Positions 6,893 through 14,272 of a stretch of DNA of 15,355 nucleotides are shown in pieces; position 1 is the first letter of the stretch; each line of letters opens with the position of its first letter. A program made the translations under genes and the position numbers. Below the pieces are notes generated by a model that had not been told where the DNA came from, searched no databases, and saw only the letters and a list, made by a program, of their open reading frames with translations. Source of the DNA: CAYJXJ01 sp964374095 (GTDB taxonomy: Bacteria > Elusimicrobiota > Elusimicrobia > UBA1565 > UBA9628); the NCBI GenBank assembly GCA_964374095.1, contig CAYJXJ010000110.1, positions 1-15,355 of the forward strand, in the 5' to 3' direction.

Positions 6893-7980
6893 TCGCCCGC
6901 GCGCGGGAAAGCCCGACCGCCCTGCTGGAGGGCCTGGCCGAAGGGGTCTGCGTCAGCGACGCGGAGGGAAAGCTGTTGTTCATGAACGCCGCCGCCGAAG
7001 CGCTCCTGGGGTGGAACGGGGCCGGGGATGCCGATAATCTCTGCCGTGGTCTCTGCGACCGGCTCGCGGGTCCGGACTCGGGCGGCGGGGCGTTTTCACG
7101 GACCTGCCCGATTCGGAGCGCCGCTCCGGCCCGGTCCGTCGTCACCTGCAAGGGACGGCTCCGGTGCGAGAATCACGGCGTGGGACGCGATATTCGCGTG
7201 CGCTGCGAGCGCATACGAACCCCGGCCTTCGACGGCAGGGACACCGAGAAGCACTTCACCTTGATCGAGGATGTCACCCCCGAAGCCGAGCTCGAACGCC
7301 ACAGGGAGGAGTGGCGCAACATGGCCACCCATGACCTGCGCACGCCCCTGACCATCGTTCTGGGAGCCCTGCGGGTCCTTGAGGAAGTTCCGGAGGGACG
7401 CGCCCTCTCGGCCTCGGAGAGGAACCTCCTGGCCCTCGCGGTCCGCGGGGCGCGCCGCATGCTCCAGCTCGTGGAGGACAAGCTCGACTACGCCAAACTC
7501 GAGGCGGGCAAGGCCGCCCTTCGCCTGGGACCGGTCGCGGTGCCCGAACTCCTGCGCCAATGCGCGGAGGACCAGGCTCCCGCGGCCCGGGAGAAGCGCA
7601 TTGGGATCACGCTCGACGCCGCGCCGGGCCTATCGGCGCGGGCCGATGAAGGGCTCCTCTCCCGCGTGGTGCAGAATCTCCTCAACAACGCCCTCAAATT
7701 CACCTCGGCGGAAGGCCGCGTCACGATCCGCGCGCGACCCGACAACGGGGAGGCGGTCTTGACGCTCAAGGACACCGGCCCCGGAGTTGCTCCCGAGTCT
7801 CTGCCGCATCTCTTCGATCCCTACTACCAGGCCGCCCAGCGCCGCGCGGCAAACGCTCCTGGGACCGGCCTCGGGCTGGCCTTCTGCCGCCTGGCGCTCA
7901 AGGCCATGAACGGGAGCATTCAAGTGAGCTCTCCTCCCGGGCAGGGCTGTGAGTTCGTCGTCCGCCTGCCTTCAAAATAG
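6889..7980 (+). CDS. Cytosolic PAS histidine kinase, Cys-rich sensor
   Basis: The 363 residues comprise one PAS domain (about 8-130), HisKA with H148 (MATHDLRTPLT) and HATPase with N263/N267 (VVQNLLNNALKF), DTGPGV (295-300) and GTGLGL (325-330). There is no membrane helix or signal peptide. The PAS part is rich in Cys (C21, C52, C56, C73, C87, C93, C106), which invites a redox, metal or heme role, but no standard cluster motif is evident. The start overlaps the hemerythrin stop by four bases. No response regulator is adjacent; the single-domain regulator at 52-462 or the NtrC-like protein are possible targets. The gene ends only three bases before the promoter motif of the hemA operon. Confidence 0.93.
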   Translation: MIARARESPTALLEGLAEGVCVSDAEGKLLFMNAAAEALLGWNGAGDADNLCRGLCDRLAGPDSGGGAFSRTCPIRSAAPARSVVTCKGRLRCENHGVGRDIRVRCERIRTPAFDGRDTEKHFTLIEDVTPEAELERHREEWRNMATHDLRTPLTIVLGALRVLEEVPEGRALSASERNLLALAVRGARRMLQLVEDKLDYAKLEAGKAALRLGPVAVPELLRQCAEDQAPAAREKRIGITLDAAPGLSARADEGLLSRVVQNLLNNALKFTSAEGRVTIRARPDNGEAVLTLKDTGPGVAPESLPHLFDPYYQAAQRRAANAPGTGLGLAFCRLALKAMNGSIQVSSPPGQGCEFVVRLPSK

Positions 7981-7983
7981 TCC

Positions 7984-7998
7984 TGGCCGTTTCGTTGC
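7984..7998 (+). promoter_or_regulatory. -24/-12 promoter of the hemA/cytochrome operon
   Basis: TGGCCGTTTCGTTGC has TGGC at -24, exact GG-N10-GC spacing and TTGC at -12, followed by T as in the consensus TTGCW. The predicted +1 is about 8010, 61 bases before hemA. No sigma-70 hexamers are apparent in the 90-base gap. If real, it places heme supply and the whole electron conduit under sigma-54-type control. Confidence 0.6.
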
Positions 7999-8070
7999 TA
8001 TGCTGTCGGACGCGGGGCATCCGATGACCAAAGGGAATGGTTTGACTCCGAGGCATTCAGGAAGAAAACC

Positions 8071-9138
8071 ATGAGCGTTGAAACCATCTTCGTGGTCGGC
8101 CTCAACCACCTCCGGGCGCCGCTGGCCTGCCGTGAAAAGGCGGCCGTGGCGCCGGCGGACCTCCTGGCTCGACTCGGCGAGTCGCGCGCGGCCTGCGGCC
8201 TGGAGGAGGCCGTCATCCTCTCCACCTGCAGCCGCGTCGAGGTGATCGGGGCGTCCGCCGACCGGGAGCGGGCCGTGGCGCGCTGCGCCCAATGGCTGCT
8301 CGCGCGCGCGGGAGACGACGCGCAGGACGCGCTCTACGCGCATACCGGCTCCGAGGCGCTCGCGCATCTCGTGCGCGTGGCGGCGGGGCTGGATTCCTGG
8401 ATCGTGGGGGAGTCCGAGATTCTGGCCCAGATCAAGAACGCCTATCATTTCGCCCTGGAGCGCGGCTTCACGGGAAAGATACTCAACCGGGTCCTTCAGG
8501 GCGTCATCGGCGCGGCCAAGCGCGTGCGGTCGGGTTCGGGCATCCAAAACGGCATCCACTCCATCGGCGGCGCCGCGGCCCTGGCCGCCCGGCGCATATT
8601 CGGCGCCGAGCGCGGCGGGCGGGTGCTGATTTTCGGGGCGGGCCAGGCGGCCGAGGCCGTGGTGCGGCATCTCGCCGCCAAGAAGTTCAGCCGCATCACG
8701 GTCGCCAACCGGAGACTGGAGCGCGCCAGGGCGCTGGCCGAGCCCCTGGGAGGGGAGGCGGTTTCGATCGAAGAGGGGTTCAAGCTCCTGGGAGAAGTCG
8801 AGGTCGCGATCTTTTCGGTTTCCGGCGACAGGCCGCTCCTTCAGCCCGAGGTCCTGGCCGCGCGCCGCCAAGGCCGGGCCGCGCCGCTCTTTCTCATCGA
8901 CCTCGGCATGCCGCGAAACGTAGACTCGGCCTGCGGCCGCCAGCCGCATGTGCATCTCGTGGACCTCGACGGCCTCAAAAAGATGGTTCGGGAGAGCATG
9001 CTCGGCAAGGCCCCGGCGCAGGCCCATGCGGAGGAGTTGGCGGCGCAAGAGGCGCGGGAATGCCGCGCCGGACTGGAGAAGGCCGCGTCGTGGAACGGAC
9101 TCAAGGAAAAGATCCCCTCGGGAGGTCGCCATGACTAA
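8071..9138 (+). CDS. hemA: Glutamyl-tRNA reductase, short form
   Basis: HemA reduces glutamyl-tRNA to glutamate-1-semialdehyde with NADPH, the first committed step of heme synthesis by the C5 route. The catalytic Cys is C53 in STCSRVE (usually STCNRxE). GLDSWIVGESEILAQIK (106-122) is the family signature, GAGQAAE (189-195) the NADPH loop, and PRNVD (281-285) the usual motif near the end of the NADPH domain. At 355 residues it is 50-100 shorter than usual: after residue 310 the long spinal helix and most of the C-terminal dimerisation domain are missing. AGGAAG precedes ATG. It overlaps the next cytochrome gene by 8 bases, so it is translationally tied to the electron-transfer operon; no other heme gene follows. 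Confidence 0.95.
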   Translation: MSVETIFVVGLNHLRAPLACREKAAVAPADLLARLGESRAACGLEEAVILSTCSRVEVIGASADRERAVARCAQWLLARAGDDAQDALYAHTGSEALAHLVRVAAGLDSWIVGESEILAQIKNAYHFALERGFTGKILNRVLQGVIGAAKRVRSGSGIQNGIHSIGGAAALAARRIFGAERGGRVLIFGAGQAAEAVVRHLAAKKFSRITVANRRLERARALAEPLGGEAVSIEEGFKLLGEVEVAIFSVSGDRPLLQPEVLAARRQGRAAPLFLIDLGMPRNVDSACGRQPHVHLVDLDGLKKMVRESMLGKAPAQAHAEELAAQEARECRAGLEKAASWNGLKEKIPSGGRHD

Positions 9139-9640
9139 AGCGATGCTTTTAGCGGCGGCGGCGCTGGCGGGAGGGGTCTGGGCCGCGGAGCGCTTTACGC
9201 CCGAACAGCTCGAGGCCCGGTTCCACTATGACCTCGGGCCCGCGGTGATCGACGTTTCCTCCTACCCGGAGGCTCAGCGGGGAAACTACGCGACCTTCCT
9301 GCGGACCTGCTCGCACTGCCACACCCCCGCGCGCGCCATCAACTCGCCCTACGTGGGCCGCGCGGACTGGCGGCGCTTCATCAAGCGCATGCACTTGAAG
9401 AGCAAGGACCGCTACGGCGCGGGCTTCTACAAGGTCGAGGCCGAGGCCGTCCTCGACTTCCTGGCCTATGACGCGAAGCTGCGCAAAGTGGACGGCAAGG
9501 CCTCCTTCGCGGAGCAGGACCAGGAGCGCAAGGCGCTATTTGCCCTGATCAAGGCCGAGCGCAAGCGCCGCAGTACGTCCGAGGATAAGGGCAAGACCAA
9601 GCCCTATCCGGACGTGCCGGGACCCCAACCCAATCGATGA
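9131..9640 (+). CDS. Exported monoheme c-type cytochrome
   Basis: The start is ATG at 9131, behind GGAGG, overlapping the end of hemA. The frame is open further upstream inside hemA, but that part lacks a signal peptide. The 169 residues begin with a signal peptide (MTKAMLLAAAALAGGVWA, cut about residue 18-19), then a periplasmic domain with one heme site CSHCH (60-64). A downstream M87 or H88 (FIKRMHLK) could be the distal ligand. The C-terminal 40 residues are highly charged and Pro-rich. I do not recognise the subfamily. The position before the decaheme cytochrome suggests a periplasmic electron carrier or small subunit of the conduit. Confidence 0.88.
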   Translation: MTKAMLLAAAALAGGVWAAERFTPEQLEARFHYDLGPAVIDVSSYPEAQRGNYATFLRTCSHCHTPARAINSPYVGRADWRRFIKRMHLKSKDRYGAGFYKVEAEAVLDFLAYDAKLRKVDGKASFAEQDQERKALFALIKAERKRRSTSEDKGKTKPYPDVPGPQPNR

Positions 9641-9653
9641 AGAGGAGAATACC

Positions 9654-10631
9654 ATGCCCCTCGATCCCGATCCCGATGCCGAGCTGAGGCAAATACCCAA
9701 GGTGCTGATCCCCATGGTCGGCGCCGCTATCCTCTGCGGGGCCGCGGCGGTGATCTGGGGCCAGGACGCCGCCAAGCCGGCCGAGGCCGCGCCCTCCGCC
9801 GCGGAGTACGTGGGCGCCGACATGTGCCTGTCCTGCCACGCGGACAAGGAGTCGTTCAAGAATAACATCCACGCCAAGGCCCTGCCCAACGCCAAGGGCG
9901 TCCCCTTCGACAAATCCTGCGAGACCTGCCACGGCCCGGGCTCCAAGCACGCCTCCGCCGCGGGCGACAAGTCCAACCCGGACTTCTTCGCCATCGCCAA
10001 CCCGTCCAAGCTCAAGGGAGGGCTCGCCTCGGCGGCCTGCCTGACCTGCCACGCGGGCGAGAAGCCGCGGCTGTTCTGGGAGTGGAGCGCCCACCAGGGC
10101 CGCGGAAAGGACTGCCTCTCCTGCCATTCGGCGCACGGAGAGAATCCCAAGCTTCTGGCCAAGAGGACGGAGTTGGAAACGTGCGCCGCCTGCCACCGGG
10201 ACGTGCGCGCCGAGCTCCACAAACGTTCGAAGCACCCGCTCGCGGATTCCTCCAAGCCTCACGGCGAGGGCGCCATGGCCTGCTCCTCATGCCACAATCC
10301 GCACGGCTCGCGGGCCGAGAAGCTCATGGCCGGCAAGTCCGTCAACGACACCTGCTACGCGTGCCACGCGGAGAAGAAAGCTCCCGTCCTTTGGGAACAC
10401 GGGCCGGTCAAGGAGGACTGCCTGATTTGCCACACGCCGCACGGTTCTTCCAACGACAAGCTCCTGGTGGCGAAGGCGCCCCGGCTCTGCCAGCAATGCC
10501 ACATGCAGGGCCGCCACCAGAGCGGGACCCTGGCGCCGAACTCGGTCTTCGCCGCCGGCAAGGCTTGCCTGAACTGCCATCCGATGATCCACGGGTCGAA
10601 CCATCCGTCGGGGACCGTTCTGCAAAGGTGA
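9654..10631 (+). CDS. mtrA: Decaheme c-type cytochrome, MtrA/DmsE family
   Basis: The 325-residue protein carries ten CxxCH motifs, at residues 58, 89, 129, 154, 177, 210, 234, 256, 279 and 305, with many extra His for bis-His ligation (for example NIHAKAL, SAHQG, SAHGE, NPHGS). Number, spacing and length fit the MtrA/PioA/DmsE family, which fills the outer-membrane porin and moves electrons across it. The N-terminus is odd: an acidic run (PLDPDPDAE) precedes the hydrophobic stretch at 18-36, so export may be by an uncleaved or unusual signal. Strong GAGGAG precedes ATG. It sits 13 bases before the porin gene, the conserved gene order. The symbol is by family only; DmsE or PioA would fit equally. 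Confidence 0.94.
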   Translation: MPLDPDPDAELRQIPKVLIPMVGAAILCGAAAVIWGQDAAKPAEAAPSAAEYVGADMCLSCHADKESFKNNIHAKALPNAKGVPFDKSCETCHGPGSKHASAAGDKSNPDFFAIANPSKLKGGLASAACLTCHAGEKPRLFWEWSAHQGRGKDCLSCHSAHGENPKLLAKRTELETCAACHRDVRAELHKRSKHPLADSSKPHGEGAMACSSCHNPHGSRAEKLMAGKSVNDTCYACHAEKKAPVLWEHGPVKEDCLICHTPHGSSNDKLLVAKAPRLCQQCHMQGRHQSGTLAPNSVFAAGKACLNCHPMIHGSNHPSGTVLQR

Positions 10632-10644
10632 GGGGGGAGGTCCT

Positions 10645-13089
10645 ATGAGAAGGAGAGGCTTGATCCAGGAGGGACTCGCGGCCTGCCTCGCGGTCTTGCT
10701 TGCGGCCGTTCAGGCCGCCTCAGCCGCCGAATCCGGGCCCGGCCCGCTGCTCTGCCTTGAGACCGACATGGGAGGCCGGGAGGCGAGCGTGTCCGGCTCG
10801 CAGGAGAAATTCGAGGAGTACCGCGACATGCGCGACGGGTTCCTGGTCAACTTACTGCGCTTGAAAGCCGAGGGGCGGGAAAGCGCCGCCTACCTCGACC
10901 TCGAGGCCAAAAACGCCGCGCGCGGCGACGAGGCCTACCGCATCGGGGGCGGCCGCTACGGGAAGTTCAGGGTTTCGGCCTCTTTCGACCGCATCCCGCA
11001 CAACTTCGGCCGGGGAACGCTGCTCCTGAGCGGGGCCGGGACCGGCAACCTCGGCATCTCCAACGCGGTCCAGGCCGCCCTGGAGGCCGCGGAGCAGACC
11101 CGCGCCGAGCGGGGCGCCAACCCCTTGATCGACGCCAACGGGGAGGACTCCCTGCAGCAGGGCATACTCCGCGACCTCTTCACCAACACCGATCCGACCA
11201 CCTTCAAGCTTGACCGCGAACGGGGCTCTCTCTCCATGGACCTCAACCTGACTCCGGAGGTCAAAACCTGGGTCAAGGTGACGGATGAGAGGCGCAAGGG
11301 CCTGCGTCAGATCGGGTGGGGCACCTACGAGCGCTATGCCCAGGGCGGGGCCCCCCTGACGCACACCACGGACCTGTTCTTCGTCTCCGGCATGCAGCTC
11401 GCCGAGCCCCTGGACGACCGCACCACCTCGGTTAACGCCGGCGCCGGCCTCTACAAGAAGGCTTGGTCGGCCGACCTGGAATACACGTTCAGCGAGTTCA
11501 AGAACCAGGAGTCCTCCCTGGTTTGGAGGAATCCGTTCCGAAACACCAACGCCACCGCGACCGCCGCCGCGGGCGCGGCGACCTCGAACGCTTTCAACCG
11601 CGGCCGCTTCGCCCAGGGACAGATGTCATTGCCTCCGTCGAGCCGGTCGCACGAGATCGCGGCGTCGGGTTCGGCTCAGCTTCCCTGGCGCGGCCGCCTG
11701 GCCGGCGCTCTTTCCCTGGGCTGGGTCAACCAGAACGCGCCCCTGCTCCCCTACACCATGAATTCGGCCATCGGCGGAGTGGGCGGCGCGCCGCTGGACG
11801 TGACGGGCTTCGGGTCCTTGCCGGCGCCGCGCTTCAGGGGAGAGGTCCGCACCTTGACGCAGAGCTACGTCCTGACGGCCCGGCCCGTCGACCGCCTCGG
11901 GGCAAAGCTCACGTACCGGTACTACGACTACGACAACCGTTCGGACCGCTTGGTGTTCCCGGGCTACGCGGCCTGGGGGGAGTCCTTCTGGAGGACGGTC
12001 AAGAATGATACGGCGGGCAACGGCAGCGCGCCCGTGGTCAACGAGTCGGCCTCCTACACCCGCCACTCGGCGGAGCTGGGCGCCGACTACGCGGCGGCGC
12101 AGCCCGTCACCCTCAACGCCGGAACCTTTTGGGACCACTGGCGCTACCGCGATGCGCGTGTCGAGAGAACGCATGAGGTCGGCGGGACGGCTGGCTTCGC
12201 CTGGCGCGTCGGACAGATCGCGCGGGCGCACGGGGGCTACCGCTTCGCCCGGCGCATCGTGGCGGGCTACCGCCGCGGCAACCAGCCCAACAACCCCGAG
12301 GCCCTGGAACTGACCAACTACAACTGGGCCGACCGCATACGCCACCGGGGCAACCTGGGCGTCGGGGTGACTCCCAACGACGAGGTCTCCCTCGGCGTGG
12401 ACGGCTCCTATCAGGACGACTCCCTGGGCGCGAGGGACCGCTTCGGGCTCAAAAGCCAGAAGTCCGCGGTCCTGGCCTTTGACGCGACCTATGATCCCTC
12501 GCCGGCGTGGAGCGTCTCCTGCGACTACAGCCGGGAGCTGCGCAAGAGCCGCATGCAGAACGGCGCCAAGGACGACGCCTTCAACTCGGCGGGCAGCTCG
12601 ATCGACGACGCCTTCAGCCGGGACAGCTTCAACCCCCTCAACTATTGGAACGACGAGATCGCCGAAACCGTCGACACGGTCGCGTTGGAGGCGACCCTGC
12701 GGCCGCGGGAGACGCTGGAGCTGAAGGCCGGCTACTCTCTCTCCTACAGCCGCATGGATTTCGCGGCCTCCAACCCCAACGCGGGCGAGGCCCTGGCCGC
12801 GGGCTTTCCCGCGGGCGCCAAGCTCGCCAACGCGGCGGCCCAGCCCTGGCCGAGCGTGGTCAACCGGCTGCACGAACTGCGCCTCGGCGGGCTTTACCGG
12901 CTTCCCAAGGACTTGCGCGTGGGCCTCAACTACCTCTTGACGCGCTATTCGCTCAACGACTTCTCCAACGCCGGTCCCTACCTGGCGGGCGCGAGCGTCG
13001 AGAACAGCACGCGCTACCTCTGGACCGGGGCGGACCGGTACGGCTACACGGCGCATGTCTTCGGGACTCATCTGGCATGGAATTTCTAG
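10645..13089 (+). CDS. mtrB: MtrB/PioB-family outer-membrane beta-barrel
   Basis: The 814-residue protein has a signal peptide (about 1-27, ending AASA), then a long run of alternating polar/hydrophobic strands with Tyr, Trp and Asn/Asp turns, and ends in Phe (HLAWNF), the usual outer-membrane insertion signal. It fits the decaheme-associated porin family that sheathes the MtrA-type cytochrome. It is longer than typical Shewanella MtrB (about 700). The N-terminal CxxC seen in some MtrB proteins is absent; only a single Cys (C37) lies there. AGG-rich Shine-Dalgarno precedes ATG. With the decaheme protein it would form a trans-outer-membrane electron conduit; no surface MtrC/OmcA-type cytochrome follows, as in PioAB systems. 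Confidence 0.93.
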   Translation: MRRRGLIQEGLAACLAVLLAAVQAASAAESGPGPLLCLETDMGGREASVSGSQEKFEEYRDMRDGFLVNLLRLKAEGRESAAYLDLEAKNAARGDEAYRIGGGRYGKFRVSASFDRIPHNFGRGTLLLSGAGTGNLGISNAVQAALEAAEQTRAERGANPLIDANGEDSLQQGILRDLFTNTDPTTFKLDRERGSLSMDLNLTPEVKTWVKVTDERRKGLRQIGWGTYERYAQGGAPLTHTTDLFFVSGMQLAEPLDDRTTSVNAGAGLYKKAWSADLEYTFSEFKNQESSLVWRNPFRNTNATATAAAGAATSNAFNRGRFAQGQMSLPPSSRSHEIAASGSAQLPWRGRLAGALSLGWVNQNAPLLPYTMNSAIGGVGGAPLDVTGFGSLPAPRFRGEVRTLTQSYVLTARPVDRLGAKLTYRYYDYDNRSDRLVFPGYAAWGESFWRTVKNDTAGNGSAPVVNESASYTRHSAELGADYAAAQPVTLNAGTFWDHWRYRDARVERTHEVGGTAGFAWRVGQIARAHGGYRFARRIVAGYRRGNQPNNPEALELTNYNWADRIRHRGNLGVGVTPNDEVSLGVDGSYQDDSLGARDRFGLKSQKSAVLAFDATYDPSPAWSVSCDYSRELRKSRMQNGAKDDAFNSAGSSIDDAFSRDSFNPLNYWNDEIAETVDTVALEATLRPRETLELKAGYSLSYSRMDFAASNPNAGEALAAGFPAGAKLANAAAQPWPSVVNRLHELRLGGLYRLPKDLRVGLNYLLTRYSLNDFSNAGPYLAGASVENSTRYLWTGADRYGYTAHVFGTHLAWNF

Positions 13090-13116
13090 CATGAACTACA
13101 AGTTCGGGGGGGAGAA

Positions 13117-13734
13117 ATGATCCGGAGCGTCGCCGTCCTGCTCGCGTCGGTCCTGACGTGCGGTCAAGCCCATGCCGCGGACGCGGCCAAGGGCCAGGCG
13201 GTTTTTTCGGCCAAGTGCGCCTCCTGCCACGGCAAGGACGGCAAGGGCAACCCCGGCATGGCCAAGATGGTCAAGAAGCCCGGCGCCCTCGATCTCACCG
13301 ACGCCGAGTCGGCCAAGAAATCGGACGCGGACTTCATCGCCGCGATCGAGAAAGGCCCGCCGCCCATGCCGTCCTACAAAGGCAAGCTTTCGGACGCCGA
13401 CATCGCCGACGCCGCGGCTTTCGTCCGGTCGCTGAGCGGCGGCGGGGCGCCCGCCGCGGCCGCCCCGGCGGGAGGCGGCGCTTCGACCTACGCCGCCAAG
13501 TGCGCCTCCTGCCACGGCAAGGACGGCAAGGGCAATCCGGCCATGGCGAAGATGTTCAAGGTAGACCTGGCGGCGCTGGACCTGGTCGACAAGGACAGCC
13601 TGGCCAAATCCGACGGGGAGCTCGCGAAGCTGACGGCGGACGGGCTCAATAAAATGCCGGCGTACAAGGGCAAGCTCACGGACGGCGATATCGCCGCTGT
13701 CGTTGCCTACATCCGCGCGCTGGCCGCAAAATAG
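13117..13734 (+). CDS. Tandem diheme periplasmic cytochrome c
   Basis: The 205-residue protein has a signal peptide (cut after AHA at 20) and two class I cytochrome c domains in tandem. CASCH is at 34-38 and 129-133, with Met ligands at M84 (PPPMPSYKGKL) and M180 (NKMPAYKGKL). The domains are joined by an Ala/Pro/Gly linker at about 109-122. Each resembles a small soluble cytochrome c of the c553/cbb3-associated type. It would shuttle electrons between the membrane tetraheme protein and the decaheme conduit. A G-rich ribosome binding site precedes ATG. The two domains are very similar, and share an identical 41-base stretch, so the gene arose by internal duplication. Confidence 0.93.
   Translation: MIRSVAVLLASVLTCGQAHAADAAKGQAVFSAKCASCHGKDGKGNPGMAKMVKKPGALDLTDAESAKKSDADFIAAIEKGPPPMPSYKGKLSDADIADAAAFVRSLSGGGAPAAAAPAGGGASTYAAKCASCHGKDGKGNPAMAKMFKVDLAALDLVDKDSLAKSDGELAKLTADGLNKMPAYKGKLTDGDIAAVVAYIRALAAK
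13210..13535 (+). repeat. 41-base direct repeat coding the two heme sites
   Basis: Bases 13210-13250 and 13495-13535 are identical over 41 positions, 285 bases (95 codons) apart. They encode AKCASCHGKDGKGN in both domains of the diheme cytochrome. The flanking sequence has diverged, including at silent sites, which points to gene conversion or strong constraint at the heme-binding segment after an older duplication. Confidence 0.9.
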
Positions 13735-13742
13735 GAGGCGAC

Positions 13743-14270
13743 GTGGCAGACGCCCCCGCCAAAGGCGGACCGCGGGCCCGGCCCGAGCCCTGGGTCTATG
13801 GCGCCATTTTCGCGGGACTCGTCCTCGTGCCGGCGGTGCTAAGCCTGGTGACCGCCCAAGTCGCCTTCGAGCGCTCCAAGTCCACCGAGTTCTGCGCCTC
13901 CTGCCACGTAATGAAGCCCTATGCCGAGGACCTAAAGAACCCGGACAGCGACCTGCTGGCCGCCAAGCACTATCAATATCGGCGCATCAACCATAACCAG
14001 TGCTACGCCTGCCACACGGATTACGACTTCTTGGGTCCGGTCAACGCCAAGATCCGCGGCATGCGCCACGTCGCGGCCTATTACTTCGGCAGCGGCGAGA
14101 AGCCCCTGGCGCTCTATAAGCCTTTCAAGAATTCGAGCTGTCTGCAATGCCATGAGGGCGCGAAATCCTTCGTCCAGGCCGCGGCTCACCAGGGAATGCT
14201 CGAGGAGCTGCGGTCCGGGGAGATGGACTGCGTCGCCTGCCATGGTCCGGTCCATCCGTCGCGCCAATAG
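13743..14270 (+). CDS. NapC/NirT-type tetraheme cytochrome, quinol dehydrogenase
   Basis: The GTG start at 13743 follows GGAGG and lies 8 bases after the diheme gene. The 175 residues have a short cytosolic N-terminus, one membrane helix (about 18-42) and a periplasmic domain with four heme sites: CASCH (51), CYACH (87), CLQCH (133) and CVACH (163). The first is followed by VMKP, as in NapC/NrfH/CymA, where a nearby Met or Lys can matter for heme 1. The family passes electrons between the quinone pool and periplasmic cytochromes. In this operon it supplies the inner-membrane end of the chain; direction (metal reduction or oxidation) cannot be read from sequence. Confidence 0.92.
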   Translation: MADAPAKGGPRARPEPWVYGAIFAGLVLVPAVLSLVTAQVAFERSKSTEFCASCHVMKPYAEDLKNPDSDLLAAKHYQYRRINHNQCYACHTDYDFLGPVNAKIRGMRHVAAYYFGSGEKPLALYKPFKNSSCLQCHEGAKSFVQAAAHQGMLEELRSGEMDCVACHGPVHPSRQ

Positions 14271-14272
14271 CC

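Noticed and set aside
8948..9130. Upstream extension of the monoheme cytochrome into hemA
   Set aside because: It would hide the signal peptide; GGAGG before ATG 9131 and the following secretion signal decide the start.
7972..9132. Minus-strand frame opposite hemA
   Set aside because: hemA on the other strand has its full catalytic motifs; this frame is its complement without features.
11626..13092. Minus-strand frame of 488 residues opposite the porin
   Set aside because: It is a Val/Arg/Gly-rich mirror of the porin coding strand with no signal or motif.
13076..13092. TGGCATGGAATTTCT as a sigma-54 promoter before the diheme gene
   Set aside because: It lacks GC at the -12 position and lies at the end of the porin gene within a tight operon.
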